DNA of 64,000 nt from Carettochelys insculpta (taxonomy: Eukaryota > Chordata > Testudines > Carettochelyidae): the NCBI RefSeq assembly GCF_033958435.1, contig NC_134138.1:271413798-271477797 (forward strand). Direction: 5' to 3'. The notes below the pieces were generated by a model that searched no databases, was not told where the DNA came from, and saw only the letters and a program-made list of their open reading frames with translations. This document shows, piece after piece, positions 46,190 through 56,724 of the stretch. The position numbers were made by a program, and so were the translations under genes. The number at the start of each line of letters is the position of its first letter. Position 1 is the stretch's first letter.

Positions 46190-46715
46190 ATGGTTTAGTT
46201 CTTCTTCAAGTGGTTCCTCTGGGTGCTCCACATCAGGTGTCAGGATCGCCCCAGTGCCACAGGCCGGAGATTTCCAAGCTGCAGTCAGCCAGACTGCATG
46301 TGTGCAAGAACGCATTGAGCCTTTTGTGTGTGGTCTGGTCTGAGCCAGTTCTTTTCAACCAGCTGTGGCTGCAGATGGACTTTGCTCGTGCTCCAACAGC
46401 ATGTCCGAAGGAAAAGATTTTTTTCATGTTAACAGTTTTAATTCTAACATTAGAACATTTTGGTACTGTTATAGTTGTATATAGTTCTTCTTACAGTAAA
46501 AAAAAAAAGACTAGTTATGGTGAAGAGTCAGTTCAGAGTTCTTTATCTTACCATTTAAATACTGTTAAGTACCATTAAGTACTGTTAAGTACTGTTTAAA
46601 CCAAACAATCTAAATTAATTTGAAGATGCCTGTGGCAGGCTTTAAGAAGTGTCAGTCATTCCCAGAGGCAATGCTGGCCTCTGATGGCCATGCTAAATGC
46701 ATTTATCATCTGGGA
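46190..46715 (+). mobile_element. DIRS-like 5' region, second copy
   Basis: Homologous to 40222-40790: TTCTTCTTCAAGTGGTTCCT, CCACAGGCCGGAGATTTCC, GGTCTGGTCTGAGCCAGTTC, an A-run at 46500, then MPVAGFKKCQSFPEAMLASD, the start of a gag-like frame. It is cut off by a PLE-associated repeat at 46716. Confidence 0.55.
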
Positions 46716-46955
46716 GTGGCACCTTATAGACTGACAGATACTTTGGAGCATAAGCTTTCGTGGGCAAAGACACGCTTCATCAGACGCATGAATGGGGGCG
46801 TGGTTTCAGAGGGGTATTTAAGAGTGGGGTCCCAGTAAGAGGGAGGGCCAGAGATGGCAAGGTCTATTCAGCAAAGTGGAAATGGCCCAGTATCAACAGT
46901 ACTTATCAAAAGAGGAAAAAACAAGTCAGATCAGACAGCAGGATGTGAGCCTTTG
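46716..46955 (-). repeat. PLE-associated repeat joined to a PLE 3' end
   Basis: The minus strand carries the best-kept hammerhead-like core of the window and lies directly downstream of the PLE coding end at 46956, in the same orientation. The continuity suggests it is the terminal repeat of that PLE. Confidence 0.7.
46746..46783 (-). ncRNA. Hammerhead-ribozyme-like core, best copy
   Basis: On the minus strand CTGATGA (46777-46783) is followed by a helix II region ending CCCAC, then GAAA (46756-46759), then GC-TTAT-GC-TC, giving helix III of 3 bp (AGC with GCT) and a CTC cleavage triplet that obeys the NUH rule. Helix I is not evident, and helix II has mismatches. Minimal type I hammerheads are known in PLEs, so the match is meaningful, but activity is unproven. 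Confidence 0.4.
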
Positions 46956-47460
46956 TCAGAATCTAATGGGGAGATAAGCTGCGAGCCACTCCCAGTCTCT
47001 GTTTAATCCATGGTTAATGGAGTCAAATTTGCAAATAAATTGCAGCTCAGAGATTTCTCCCTCCATTTGATTTTTGAAATTATTTTGTTTCAGGACTGTC
47101 ACCCTTAAATCTACCACTGAGTGTCCAGGGAGATTGAAGTGTTTCCCCTCAGGCTTCTGTACATTACTGTTCCTGATGTCTGATTTATGTCCATTTATTC
47201 TTTTACGGAGAGACTGTCCAGTTTGGCCAATGTAAATTGCAGTGGGGCATTGCTGGCACATGATGGCATATATTACATTAGTAGATATGCAGGTAAAGGA
47301 GCCCCTGATGGCATAGTTGGTGTTAGGTCCTATGATGATGTCACAGGTGTAGATATGTTAGCAGAGTTGGCAGTGAGGACTGTTGCAGGGGCTGGTTCCA
47401 GGCCTAGGGTCACTGGTTTGTTATTTGTTGTGGCTGGTGAGGATTTGTTCAACTATTTGG
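46956..47460 (-). pseudogene. PLE C-terminal region with GIY-YIG endonuclease
   Basis: Reading leftward: a CxxC linker (CQLCQHIYTCDIIIG-like), then MCQQCPTAIYIGQTGQSLRK (GIY-YIG strands: the second reads YIG), RINGHKSDIRNSNV, HFNLPGHSVVDLRVTVLKQN, and EISELQFICKFDSINHGLNR, with the catalytic Glu. The 101-codon frame from 47261 to 46956 is open; frames change near 47265. In PLEs this domain nicks the target DNA for reverse transcription. The RT part is missing. Confidence 0.85.
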
Positions 47461-47466
47461 ACATAT

Positions 47467-47700
47467 TTGAAGAATGAACGACAAATGAAAAATCAAGACC
47501 CTGGTATTCGGCATAATGGACGGTTCGAATAGGAGAGGCAGACCCCACAGACAATGGACAGGTGATGTAGTAGATTGGTGCGGAGCTAGTCTACAGAAAC
47601 TAAGCCACTCCGCACTGGACAGGGAAAGATGGAAGACAATAGTGAGAGAGGCATCAGACCCCAATGGGCGCTGAGCCCACGGTTATTGATGATGATGATG
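47467..47700 (+). mobile_element. LINE 3' end with (GAT)n tail, copy 1
   Basis: Encodes the ORF C-terminus IMDGSNRRGRPHRQWTGDVV, DWCGASLQKLSHSALDRERW and ends GGTTATTGATGATGATGATGA. A homologous copy lies at 51958-52200. The style (short basic C-terminus, trinucleotide tail) fits an RTE-like LINE, different from the one at 38141-39540. Confidence 0.65.
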
Positions 47701-48483
47701 AGCCTTGACCTTCTGCCCTTATAACTACAGACACTTCCAGTATAGGCTGGGGGGCACACATGGGCAACAAATCAGTGCAGGGCCTCTGGTTGCAATAACA
47801 GATGGCCCTGCACATAAATCTGTTGGAACTCAGAGTGGTGTTCAATGCACGAAAGCACTTTCTACCATATATTCCAGGTGCAGTGGTCAGAGTCTTCACC
47901 AACAGCGTCACCACGATGTAAACAAGGCAGTGGTGGATCTCGATCTCTGTGTGCAGATGCCATCAGCCTAATGAATTGGCAAATGACATAACTCATACTT
48001 ACCAGGCATCAGCAATGTCATGGCAGACACTTTGGTCCCTGAGCAGACACTTTGCGCCAGACCACGAGTGGGAAATTTGTTCCAATGTCTTTTGCTGCAT
48101 TTTCCACATTTGGGGCACTCGCTGCATAGATCTTTTTGTGACCTACAACAAGAAGTGCCCCTATTATTGTTCCAGAGCGGATATTGGTTGCGGCTTGCTC
48201 AGCAATGCCTTTCTCATCTCTTGAAAAGGGCCCTTGCTTTACACCTTTCCCCAAGCAGTACACACACACAAGGTTCTGGAAAAAGCAAGGCTAGAGAGGG
48301 ACAATCTGATCTCATAGCCCCGGCTTGGGCTGGGCAGCACTGGTTTCCAATTCTGCAGCAGATGCCCTCTCACCCTCCACACCCCCTTCCCATTGTTCCG
48401 CATCTACTCACGCAGAACCGAGGGGCACTGACACATCCACAACCACAAAAATTACACCTCCTCGAGTGGCTGATACTTCAAAA
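47701..48483 (+). pseudogene. DIRS-like RNase H and downstream region
   Basis: TDTSSIGWGAHMGNKSVQGL, INLLELRVVFNARKHFLPYI and VVRVFTNSVTTM correspond to the RNase H of DIRS-type pol. Then come HEWEICSNVFCCIFHIWGTR, CIDLFVTYNKKCPYYCSRAD and APAWAGQHWFPILQQMPS, a region typical of DIRS elements after RNase H. Frames change repeatedly. It may be the continuation of the element starting at 46190. Confidence 0.65.
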
Positions 48484-49640
48484 CACCCTAGGCCAACAGT
48501 ATGATAATGGCGTAAGTATGTCAGGCACATACAAAGGTGTCAAAGTTGTCATTCTGCATAAAAATAAAGTTGCAAATTTTGTACCAGGCTTGGCCCACAG
48601 TCTCACTTTGGTTGGAGTACATGCAGCTTCTGTAAATTCTTCTATGGTTTCATTTTTGGCACTCTGCAAAAATATACACTTTTTTTTCTATCACCCACTG
48701 GAATATTTTAATGAGTACATTAAAAGTATCACAAAAAGGTCATGTTGATACTATATAGACATCAACAGCAAATTCAACTGCAGACTAAAATTGTCAGATT
48801 TCTGAAGTTACTAAGGCCTTGAAGGATGTTGCGGCTTCATCTAACTGGGCTGAAACAGTTTTAACAGCTAATACTCTTTTTTTAAAAAAAATAACGTTGG
48901 GTTTTTGTGCACATTGTTCATTTGCCATATTTGAACTCCCATCGCCAGAGAGAATAAAACCTTACTAGCAAAAGGCACTTCTGTTTGTCAGGCTTCTAAG
49001 ATGATCTATGAATTATACAATACTTTACAAGGGATGCATGGAAACCAGAGCTATATGGAAGATATTTTTACTGATTATAGAAAAACAGTCGAAAATATAA
49101 AAATATCAGCCAAATTTACAGAGTGCAGAAACCGAAAAGTTAAAAGGCAACAACTTTATGAGTCAGAAGACAAAAGTGGTAATTTGTCAGCTGAAGAATC
49201 ATTGAAAATGCAAATAAAAGACCTATTTGAGTTAAACTGGAGATATGAAACGCTAAATGAGATATCTTCAGGTCTCGATTTTCTTTCGGGTGATTCTTTT
49301 GTTAAAATGGATACTGCTAATCTTCAGAAAGCAGCAGATTGAAGTTTTAAATATGGCAGTAATTTGAATGCCTTGGAAATTTCATCAGAGATTCAGAGTT
49401 TTAAACATCAGGCGTTAGGGCTGCTGCCATATGTTTCATCTGCGACTAGTTTGGACCTTCTATGGTTAATTCATGAATATAATCTAAGTGAATCCTATCC
49501 AAATTTGGAAATTGCCCTGCATATATTTCTCTGCTTGCCAGTGACTGTGGCTTCTTGCGAAAGAAGTTTTAGCAAATTAAAATTAATTAAGAACTACCTT
49601 GTCAGGAGAAATTATCAAATATAGTCATCTTATCAACAGA
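48484..49640 (+). pseudogene. hAT transposase remnant (ZMYM/DUF4371-like type)
   Basis: Visible blocks: YDNGVSMSGTYKGVKVVILH and FVPGLAHSLTLVGVHAASVN with SMVSFLALCKNIHFFF (up to about 48690); a broken middle; then a 113-codon frame 49001-49342 with MIYELYNTLQGMHGNQSYME and an 86-codon frame 49364-49624 with IEIALHIFLCLP-like LEIALHIFLCLPVTVASCER and SFSKLKLIKNYLV, the hAT C-terminal dimerisation motif. One stop separates the last two frames. Inactive. Confidence 0.8.
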
Positions 49641-49998
49641 ACACAGAGTAGTGAATAATATTAATTTCAATGCAATTATTGATGAGTTTGCCTCATTAAA
49701 AGCGCACACAGTACAATTATAAACAAACACCTAATAGTCCCTGACATGGTGATATTTTATAATTATGTGTATTAATATATAGATTATATGTATAGCGTAT
49801 TATAATGATATGTATTACGATGTATATGTATTAATTGATTGTTTGTGCAAATCTCAAGACTATAATAAATAAATGTTGTGTTATTATTATTGTTATTTAT
49901 GCATTTTCCCTTTTTCTACAAAATAACTACTATGAATATATGAAGGGGGCAATTTTATATTCTTGCCTCAGGGGCAAAATTAGTTAGTTATGGCACTG
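48484..49998 (+). mobile_element. hAT transposon, second family
   Basis: Contains a transposase fossil and ends at the right with GGCAAAATTAGTTAGTTATG-GCACTG. The same end occurs inverted at 19062-19225. The left terminal repeat was not identified; the border with DIRS-like sequence is near 48484. Confidence 0.7.
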
Positions 49999-51059
49999 GC
50001 CTTATCAGGGCAAATGGGGGTTAGTACAACACCCTCCCCCTAATATCCATGTTTTCTAAGGGAGCGGGAAGCCCACTGGCCGACTAGCAACCCTATTCCT
50101 GGTGACCCATGGTGCAGCAGCAGCTCCACAGCCAGTGAGCTCTCCCCGGCCCCTGGGTCAGCAGCTCCATTCCTGGTGGCGGTGGGCCGCAGCCACCACA
50201 GCCAGAGAGCCATCCCCCCCCACACACAGGCCAGTCACCCCGAGACCTGGGGACTTCCCGCCCCCAAGGCAGCCCTATTCCTGGTGCCCTGCATTGGAGC
50301 AGTAGCCTCGCAGCCAGGGAGCCCCCCATGGTGATGTAGTCTGAGAACTCCTGCCCTTCTCCACCTTGAGAGCCATGGAACTCCCCTCTCATGGGGCAGA
50401 AACCCTACTTCTGGCACCCTGCTGTATGGGGCAGCCACCATTTTCCCAGTACCCCACAGTGAGGCAGCAACCCTCCACAGCTGGGGATCTACCTCCCTCC
50501 CCCTCAGGGCAGCTGCTCCTGCATCTAAGGGACCTCTCTTAAGCCAGGCAGGAGCCCTGCTCCTGGCAGCTGTGGGCGACAGCCCCTGCAGTCAGGGGAC
50601 TGCCCCACTCTGCCCCCGTGGCATGTCAGTCTTCACAGCTGGGGAACTCCCACACACAGGGTAGCAGACTGCAGCTGCCAACCACAGGCCTTGCCACCCC
50701 CACTGGCCAGGAGGCTGCAGCCTCTATCCCTACCTCTGGTGTCCCACCATGGGGCAGTAGCCCCCATCCCTGGGCAGCCGTGACATGGGACAGCAGTCCC
50801 CCATCCCTGGAAGGCAAGTGTCCTGTATTTAGTGTCAGGAAACATGCTCACCCTACCTATGCCTTTTTCCTCCCAGGTGACCATATTTTTTAAAAAACAA
50901 AACAGTCTGGAACTCACCCAAGCCACCTTCTCTTTGCCTCCTGGGGCTGACATTGGCCCCCCATCTGATTCTGGGGCTGAGTCCTCCCTACCTAAACTCT
51001 GCACTACCCATGATAGGATCTACCCCCAAGTCCAGGGACTGACCCTTCCCCTCATCTTG
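49999..51059. repeat. GC-rich degenerate tandem repeat
   Basis: Units around GGGGCAGCAGCCC, CTATTCCTGGTGCCCTGC and CAGCCAGGGAGC recur from about 50040 to 50820. Open frames on both strands here result from repeat structure and high GC content. Confidence 0.6.
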
Positions 51060-51438
51060 GTGATTGGCTGAAAAATAAGCAGGAATGAGTGGACTAAAGT
51101 TTTACATTGTTTTATTGTTAAGTGAAGTTATTCTTGTTTACATAATTCTACATTTGTAAGTTCAGCTTTCATGACAGAATTTGCAATACAGTACTTCAGT
51201 GAGGTGAACTGAAAGTTATTTTTAACAGTGTAAATGTTTTGTAATTTTTGTAATAAAATGTGACCCCTATACACTTTGTATTCTGTGTTGTAATTAAAAT
51301 CAATATATTTGAAGATTCAGAAAACATCCAAAATATTTAGATTGTATTCTTATTATTGTTTAACCGTGCAATCAATGATTAATCTTTTTAATCATGATAT
51401 TAATCATGATTAATTTTTTTAATTGCTTGACAGGCCTG
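51060..51438 (-). mobile_element. Terminal fragment of a third hAT-type family
   Basis: On the minus strand it begins CAGGCCTGTCAAGCAATTAA with ATTAATCATGATTAA and continues with AACAATAATAAGAATACAAT and GTAAAACTTTAGTCCACTCA. This is a widespread vertebrate hAT end. No transposase part is present. Confidence 0.6.
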
Positions 51439-51957
51439 GTTTTAAATGTCACGTGTTATGTGGGCACATGATGCCAATGTTCCAGCAGCTGCAATAGCTT
51501 CCAGCTTGTTTCCAGGCACAATTTAAAGTCCAGGTATCTGAAGGATCATCATCTCCCGTATGAACTTGTCCCAGTATTGAGGTCAGCCGGGAAGGCTCTG
51601 CTCAGTGTTTCCTCACTTACGGAGATAAGAGTAACATCTATGCAGAGCTGGGACTTCTCAGCTTTTGTTCCCAGGCTGCGCAATTCTTTTCCCTGGGATA
51701 TTCACATGGCACCAACATTAGCATTGTTTTGGCATCAGGCAAAGGTCACCCTTTTTACTCGTGCTTTTACTGGTGTTAGAGTTTGTGCTTGTGCCCCTCC
51801 TCTTGAGATGTTGTAATAGGTTTTATTGTCCCTTTGGGGTCTCATATTATAATTTTTATATATAGTTATATTGTTTTTAAATTTTTTGTAAGCTCCCTGG
51901 ACTATTTTAAAAAGTGAGGTGAGGTAAAATCTTTTAAATAAATAATAAGAGTGATAG
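51439..51957. other. No recognised feature
   Basis: Unassigned sequence; short frames without domains. Confidence 0.45.
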
Positions 51958-52200
51958 GCATATCTGCAGAATGAACGATGAGTGAAAAATCAAGACTTGG
52001 TATTTGGCATAATGGATATTTGAATAGGAGATGCAGACCCCACAGACAATGGGTAGATGATACAGTAGATTGGTGCAGAGCTAGCCTACAGAAACTAAGC
52101 CATTCTGCACTAGACAAGGAAAGATGGAAGGAAATCGTGAGGAAGACATTGGACATAAATGGGCACTGAGCCCATGGTTTTTGATGACAGGCAGATGATA
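51958..52200 (+). mobile_element. LINE 3' end with GAT-rich tail, copy 2
   Basis: Homologous to 47467-47700, starting at nearly the same point (GAATGAACGA). Encodes RCRPHRQWVDDTVDWCRASL and ALDKERWKEIVRKTLDINGH. The tail is TTTTTGATGACAGGCAGATGAT. Confidence 0.65.
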
Positions 52201-52235
52201 TTTTTTATGTCACAAGACTGAGGAATATAAACTAC

Positions 52236-54016
52236 TGAGTGACTCACACGTCTGTACTACGGGATGAAGTCAATTTAAGGCAGTTATCTCGATTTTACAA
52301 TGACATGTCACTGTCTTCACTGTAAATACCATTAGCTCGATTTTAGGGAGCACTAAAATGGATATTATAACATCGTTGAAAGTGGCTGGTTGTAGAATCA
52401 AGTTCAAATTTAAAAGTCTGAATAAAGGCCAGTGTGGAAGCACCATGTCTTAAAATCATATTCCTTAGCCTCTAGAGATGTCCCATATGTATCTCACAAT
52501 GCCCCACAGTTCTCTGCTCTGGCTGATTCTATCTGCATTGGTCTCCAGGTGCTCAGGAATTAGGTAACAGGAAGTTTGCTAATTTGAATTTGGACCAGGA
52601 AACCCGTGGCTGTGGGGTGTAGCCTTTGACAGTGTTAATTGTAGTTTGACTTGTAGTTTGGGTAAGCCTTTGTTTTACTAGAGCCATGTATTGAGAAGCC
52701 ATTGTAGAATGGCTAACTTAGGCCCAGGCCAATTTTTTTCTTACCTTTCCTGTCAGCAGTAATGCAAGCAGCCTGCCAGTGAAAAACGGCATGAGAGACA
52801 TTTTGTAAAATGTTTTTCTTTCACCCTGTTCATAAGAAAAGTTAAGGTCAGATAGGTCAGATTAGTAATGTTAAGACATGTATGTAAATCTTTGCTATCT
52901 GAGGCACTTTCTGACGCCAACTGGTGTTCGAGCTTCCCCCCCACCTACAAGAAAGGTGTGATGGCCCCAACTGAATTCAAGTAAAGGTCACCAAAGGCTG
53001 TTTTTCCCCTGACCTTTTATCTGAAATTGGTCTTGGGAAATGGACTATAGAATACATGTTGAGATGATCAGGAAACCTGGGGTATTGTTGAAGATTTTAT
53101 GAAATCAGAGCTTAATTTAGTATCAGTATTTAAACACTATAAGGTGAAATGGGTATAAGAACCCATCGCTCCATGGGGAGTGTGCGCTAGACAGAATTTG
53201 CACCTGCGGCATATCCTTCACCTTCAGAGGCTCTCTCTCTCTCCGTCTCTCCCTCTCTCTCTCTCTCTTATCGCTGCTATTATTTCTGCTATTATTTTTG
53301 CTACCCCTATTCTTAGAACAACCTTTTGTTTTTCTGCTCCTTAACTTGAATTCTACCCACTGCAATAACACCTTCCACACCAATCAAAGCGAGCTGGCCA
53401 GTTAAGAAGACACAGACACCTGCTGGTTTCTGTAAAATCTTCAATAATCCAATGTGTGGAGCGCTTGTTGGCTTATTACATAGAAGCCATGCCATTCTCC
53501 CCAGGCTGGGGTGCTTTCAAGGTGGAGGGAATGAATAGTGTGCCAGTTGAGAAGGCACAGTCACATCAGTGATTCAAGGGTCATATGGCAGTCCCCTGCC
53601 TGGTGCACCACACCTTCTGAAGCCAACCTATTTGGTTTTCCTTCACCTGGGATTCCCTAATTTTCCTCAATTCATTCAGAAAAGAAGTCCATTTCCTTTG
53701 CATGGGAGAGGAATGCGGGGAATGCAATGTGGGAAGAGGACATCACATACCCACAATCCCTTGTGGGGCCTTTCCCCACTCCTCATACTTTACCAGGAAA
53801 AAACCCAGAATACTACAGGGCGGAGGGACCTGTGGGATAAGTTCCCACAGTTCCCTGATGCAACGGTCGATTTACTGATTGAGTGTGGCAGCAATAAATC
53901 GACTTTATGGGGAGCATGTTGGGAGATGAGAATACTCAAATTTGAGTTTATAAAACCCAGCGTTAGAACATTGGATTTTTATAAATTCAGATTTATCTTG
54001 TAGTGTAGACGTAGCC
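52236..54016 (+). mobile_element. Non-autonomous GGCTAYGTCTACAC-end element, copy 1
   Basis: The right end GTAGTGTAGACGTAGCC is clear; the left end (CACACGTCTGTACTACGGGA) is worn. Internal blocks shared with copies 2-4 include GTCACTGTCTTCACTGTAAA, GGTCTCCAGGTG, GGTAACAGGAAG and ACCCAGAATACTACAGGGC. There is no coding sequence. A CT-rich microsatellite sits at 53229-53269. Confidence 0.75.
53229..53269 (+). repeat. (CT)n microsatellite
   Basis: Interrupted CTCTCT tract of about 40 bp. Confidence 0.9.
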
Positions 54017-54049
54017 TCATTCAACTTTCTGGGCAGGTGTGAACATTCA

Positions 54050-56122
54050 GGCTATATCAGCACTACATGATAAAGTTGATTTTAAGGCACTTAGCTTGAT
54101 TTGATAATATCATGGTCCTCATGGTAAATACCATTGAGTAGATTGTAGGGAGAGCTGAGGTCAATATTATTACAACCACCAGTTGAGTCACCAAGTTTGA
54201 ATTTTAAAGGTCAAATTAATCCTAGTGGGGGAGTGCCATTTCTTTAAATTGTCTTTATTAGCCTCCAGGGGTGTCCCGTATGTATCCCACAATGCCGCCC
54301 CCCCGTTGTTCTTTATTGCCACTTCCATCTCTGCTGCTCTCCAGGGCTACGTCTACACGTGCAGCCAACATCGAAATAGCTTATTTCGATGTTGCGACAT
54401 CGAAATAGGCTATTTTGATGAATAACGTCTACACGTCCTCCAGGGCCGGCAACGTCGATGTTCAACTTCGACGTTGCTCAGCCCAACATCGAAATAGGCG
54501 CAGAGAGGGAACGTCTACACGTCAAAGTAGCACACATCGAAATAGGGATGCCAGGCACAGCTGCAGACAGGGTCACAGGGCGGACTCAACAGCAAGCCGC
54601 TCCCTTAAAGGGCCCCTCCCAGACACAGTTGCACTAAACAACACAAGATACACAGAGCTGACAACTGGTTGCAGACCCTGTGCCTGCAGCATAGATCCCC
54701 AGCTGCCGCAGAAGCAGCCAGAAGCCCTGGGCTAAGGGCTGCTGCCCACGGTGACCATAGAGCCCCGCAGGGGCTGGAGAGAGAGCATCTCTCAACCCCC
54801 CAGCTGATGGCCGCCATGGAGGACCCAGCAATTTCGACGTTGCGGGACGCGGATCGTCTACACGGGCCCTACTTCGATGTTGAACGTCGAAGTAGGGCGC
54901 TATTCCTATCTCCTCATGAGGTTAGCGACTTCGACGTCTCGCCGCCTAACATCGAAGTTAACTTCGAAATAGCGCCCGACGCGTGTAGACGCGACGGGTG
55001 CTATTTCGAAGTTGGTGCCGCTACTTCGAAGTAGCGTGCACGTGTAGACGCAGCCCAGGTGTGCAGGAAGCTGGTAACAGGAAGCATGCGAATTTGAATT
55101 CAGCACCAGTGAACCCAGGAAATTGAAGTGGGCCCATTTTGAATTCATGTATTATCAGCCAAGCGATTGTATCTGCCCATGAAAAATTAGCCTCAACATG
55201 GAGTGGTGGTGTCTTCCCTGAACGGGATATAGCAGGAGAGACTGAGATTTTTTTTCAGCTAGAGAGAGGGGGTTATGCTTGTATGAGAGGCTGAGAAACT
55301 TCTTTTCTGCAGTTTACATTTTTACAGGGGCAGCCCCCTCCCCCGCAGGCATCATGCAGCCCAGGTCTTTCTCATGCCCAACCACATCACATGGCTAGCC
55401 TCCACCTCAAAAAAACAATGTGCCTGCTGCGCAATGCAGACCTTCCTGGCAGACAACACCATGTCCTGGCTTGTGTGCGGTGAGGGCTCCAAATGTGGGA
55501 AATATTTTCAGGGGCTTGCTGCTTCCAGGGATGGGAGAGGACCATTTCAACTGGCCCTTCAAACGACAACACTCCAACCCCACGACACCCCTGCAATGGG
55601 ATGTGGGTGGGCTGGCCCCCACACAGTCATTTGGGCTGTCTCCCCATCTGAGCAACACACTGAAGGGACCATTTCAACTGGCCCTTCAATAAACACCCCA
55701 CACCCCACAACACCCCAACAGATTTTTCAGGGGCTGGATATGGCAATCCCTTGCCTGGAACAGTACCTGGCTTATCAGGTGGAAGCCATACCATTCTGCC
55801 CAGGTAGGGGTGCTTGCAAGGTTGGGGGGGTGAGGGGTAGCAGCTGGAGAGTCAGTTGAGATAGCATAGACACCTGGAGCATTTTTTCCCATACTGCACC
55901 AGTGAAAATACCTAGAATACCACGGGGCTGAGGGAACTGTGGGAATAGGTTCCCACAATGCACTGCTGGAACACGATGTATGATGATTGAGCGTGATAGC
56001 AATGAGTTGACTTTGCAAGGACTTTGTGGGGAGGTGAGGATAGTTAAATTTGAATGCATAAACCCCAACATTACAAATCAATTTTAATAAAATCAAATTT
56101 ACATTGTAGCATAGATGTAGCC
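54050..56122 (+). mobile_element. Non-autonomous GGCTAYGTCTACAC-end element, copy 2, with nested MITE
   Basis: Starts GGCTATATCAGCACTAC and ends GTAGCATAGATGTAGCC. It lies 33 bp after copy 1 in the same orientation. A 711-bp MITE is inserted at the CAG of the block that reads CTCTCCAGGTG in the other copies. Confidence 0.8.
54345..55055. mobile_element. 711-bp MITE with 3-bp duplication, nested in copy 2
   Basis: The ends are GGCTACGTCTACACGTGC and the inverse of GCACGTGTAGACGCAGCC, flanked by CAG at 54342-54344 and 55056-55058. Copies 1, 3 and 4 of the host element show the empty site (for example CTCTCCAGGTGCACAGG at 60601). Subterminal CGTCTACACG and CATCGAAATAG motifs repeat many times near both ends, as transposase-binding sites might. 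Mobilisation by a PIF/Harbinger transposase is inferred. Confidence 0.9.
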
Positions 56123-56483
56123 TAAGAACTTTAAAAAGCTTCTTCTACTTCTAAGTAGAAAACATACCTCCGAACTCTAATGCCAATGTTGACTTTTAAA
56201 TGTGGACCTAGAAAACAGTTCAGTGCTCACTATCAAGAAAGCGCAAGTTCTCATTGAACACACTGGGAAATGATTTAGAAAACGCTGAATAAACTGAGAT
56301 CTGAGTACTATGATCCAGAGAGAATGATTTTCTAGGAACGTGATCTTTACAATACAGCAAAAAGTAACAGAAATACTGCACTCACTACGCACACACTGAA
56401 AGTTGAGAAGGGCTTTTCCCAGCTGCGTGAAAACTTGCTTTCTCATAGAGGGGAGGAGTTCTCCGGCCATCTCTGATGACACT
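56123..56483. other. 5' flank of the MINDY4 exon
   Basis: Unique-looking sequence. The minus-strand frame at 56605-56177 is open for 142 codons but shows no domain, and I treat it as non-coding. Confidence 0.45.
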
Positions 56484-56497
56484 GTCTCCATGGCAAC
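56484..56497 (+). promoter_or_regulatory. X-box-like (RFX) motif upstream of MINDY4 exon 1
   Basis: GTCTCCATGGCAAC fits the RFX consensus GTNRCC-N(0-3)-RGYAAC except for one base in the left half. A second weaker version (GTCCATGACAAC) lies about 4 bp downstream. Both are ~150-180 bp before the ATG. RFX factors control many ciliary genes; the regulatory role is inferred. Confidence 0.35.
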
Positions 56498-56661
56498 ACG
56501 TCCATGACAACAGGAACAGACCAGGGTACTGCAGGCTGCAATTTGAGCTGTCTGCCTGAGGAATGCAGTGGTTAATGGCTGTACGGAAGAGCTAGAAGTC
56601 GGCACAGTTTAATGATCAGTGTCGATCAAGTACAGAAAACCCCCGTTTGTTGTGGAATAAA

Positions 56662-56724
56662 ATGGATAATTCTTTTGTGGAAGAGGTGGCTGCATCTTTG
56701 GTTAGAGAGTTTCTCAGCAGAAAG
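56662..56724 (+). CDS. MINDY4: MINDY4 (FAM188B), first coding exon
   Basis: The ATG opens 21 codons, MDNSFVEEVAASLVREFLSR plus K, directly followed by a splice donor, AAG|GTAATT. I recognise this as the N-terminus of MINDY4/FAM188B, whose human protein starts almost identically. MINDY proteins are cysteine deubiquitinases that trim K48-linked ubiquitin chains; the catalytic domain lies far downstream and is not in this window. A stretch around 56484-56510 with RFX-like motifs precedes it. No second exon is visible up to 64000, so intron 1 exceeds 7.2 kb. Alternative: a chance match of 21 codons, unlikely given the exact donor and conserved core VEEVAASLVREFL. Confidence 0.8.

Noticed and set aside
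50040..51004. Several proline/alanine-rich open frames
   Set aside because: Degenerate GC-rich repeats on both strands, with no domain.
56177..56605. 142-codon minus-strand frame upstream of MINDY4 as a divergent gene
   Set aside because: No recognisable domain, starts in the middle of the MINDY4 promoter region and has no splice signals.
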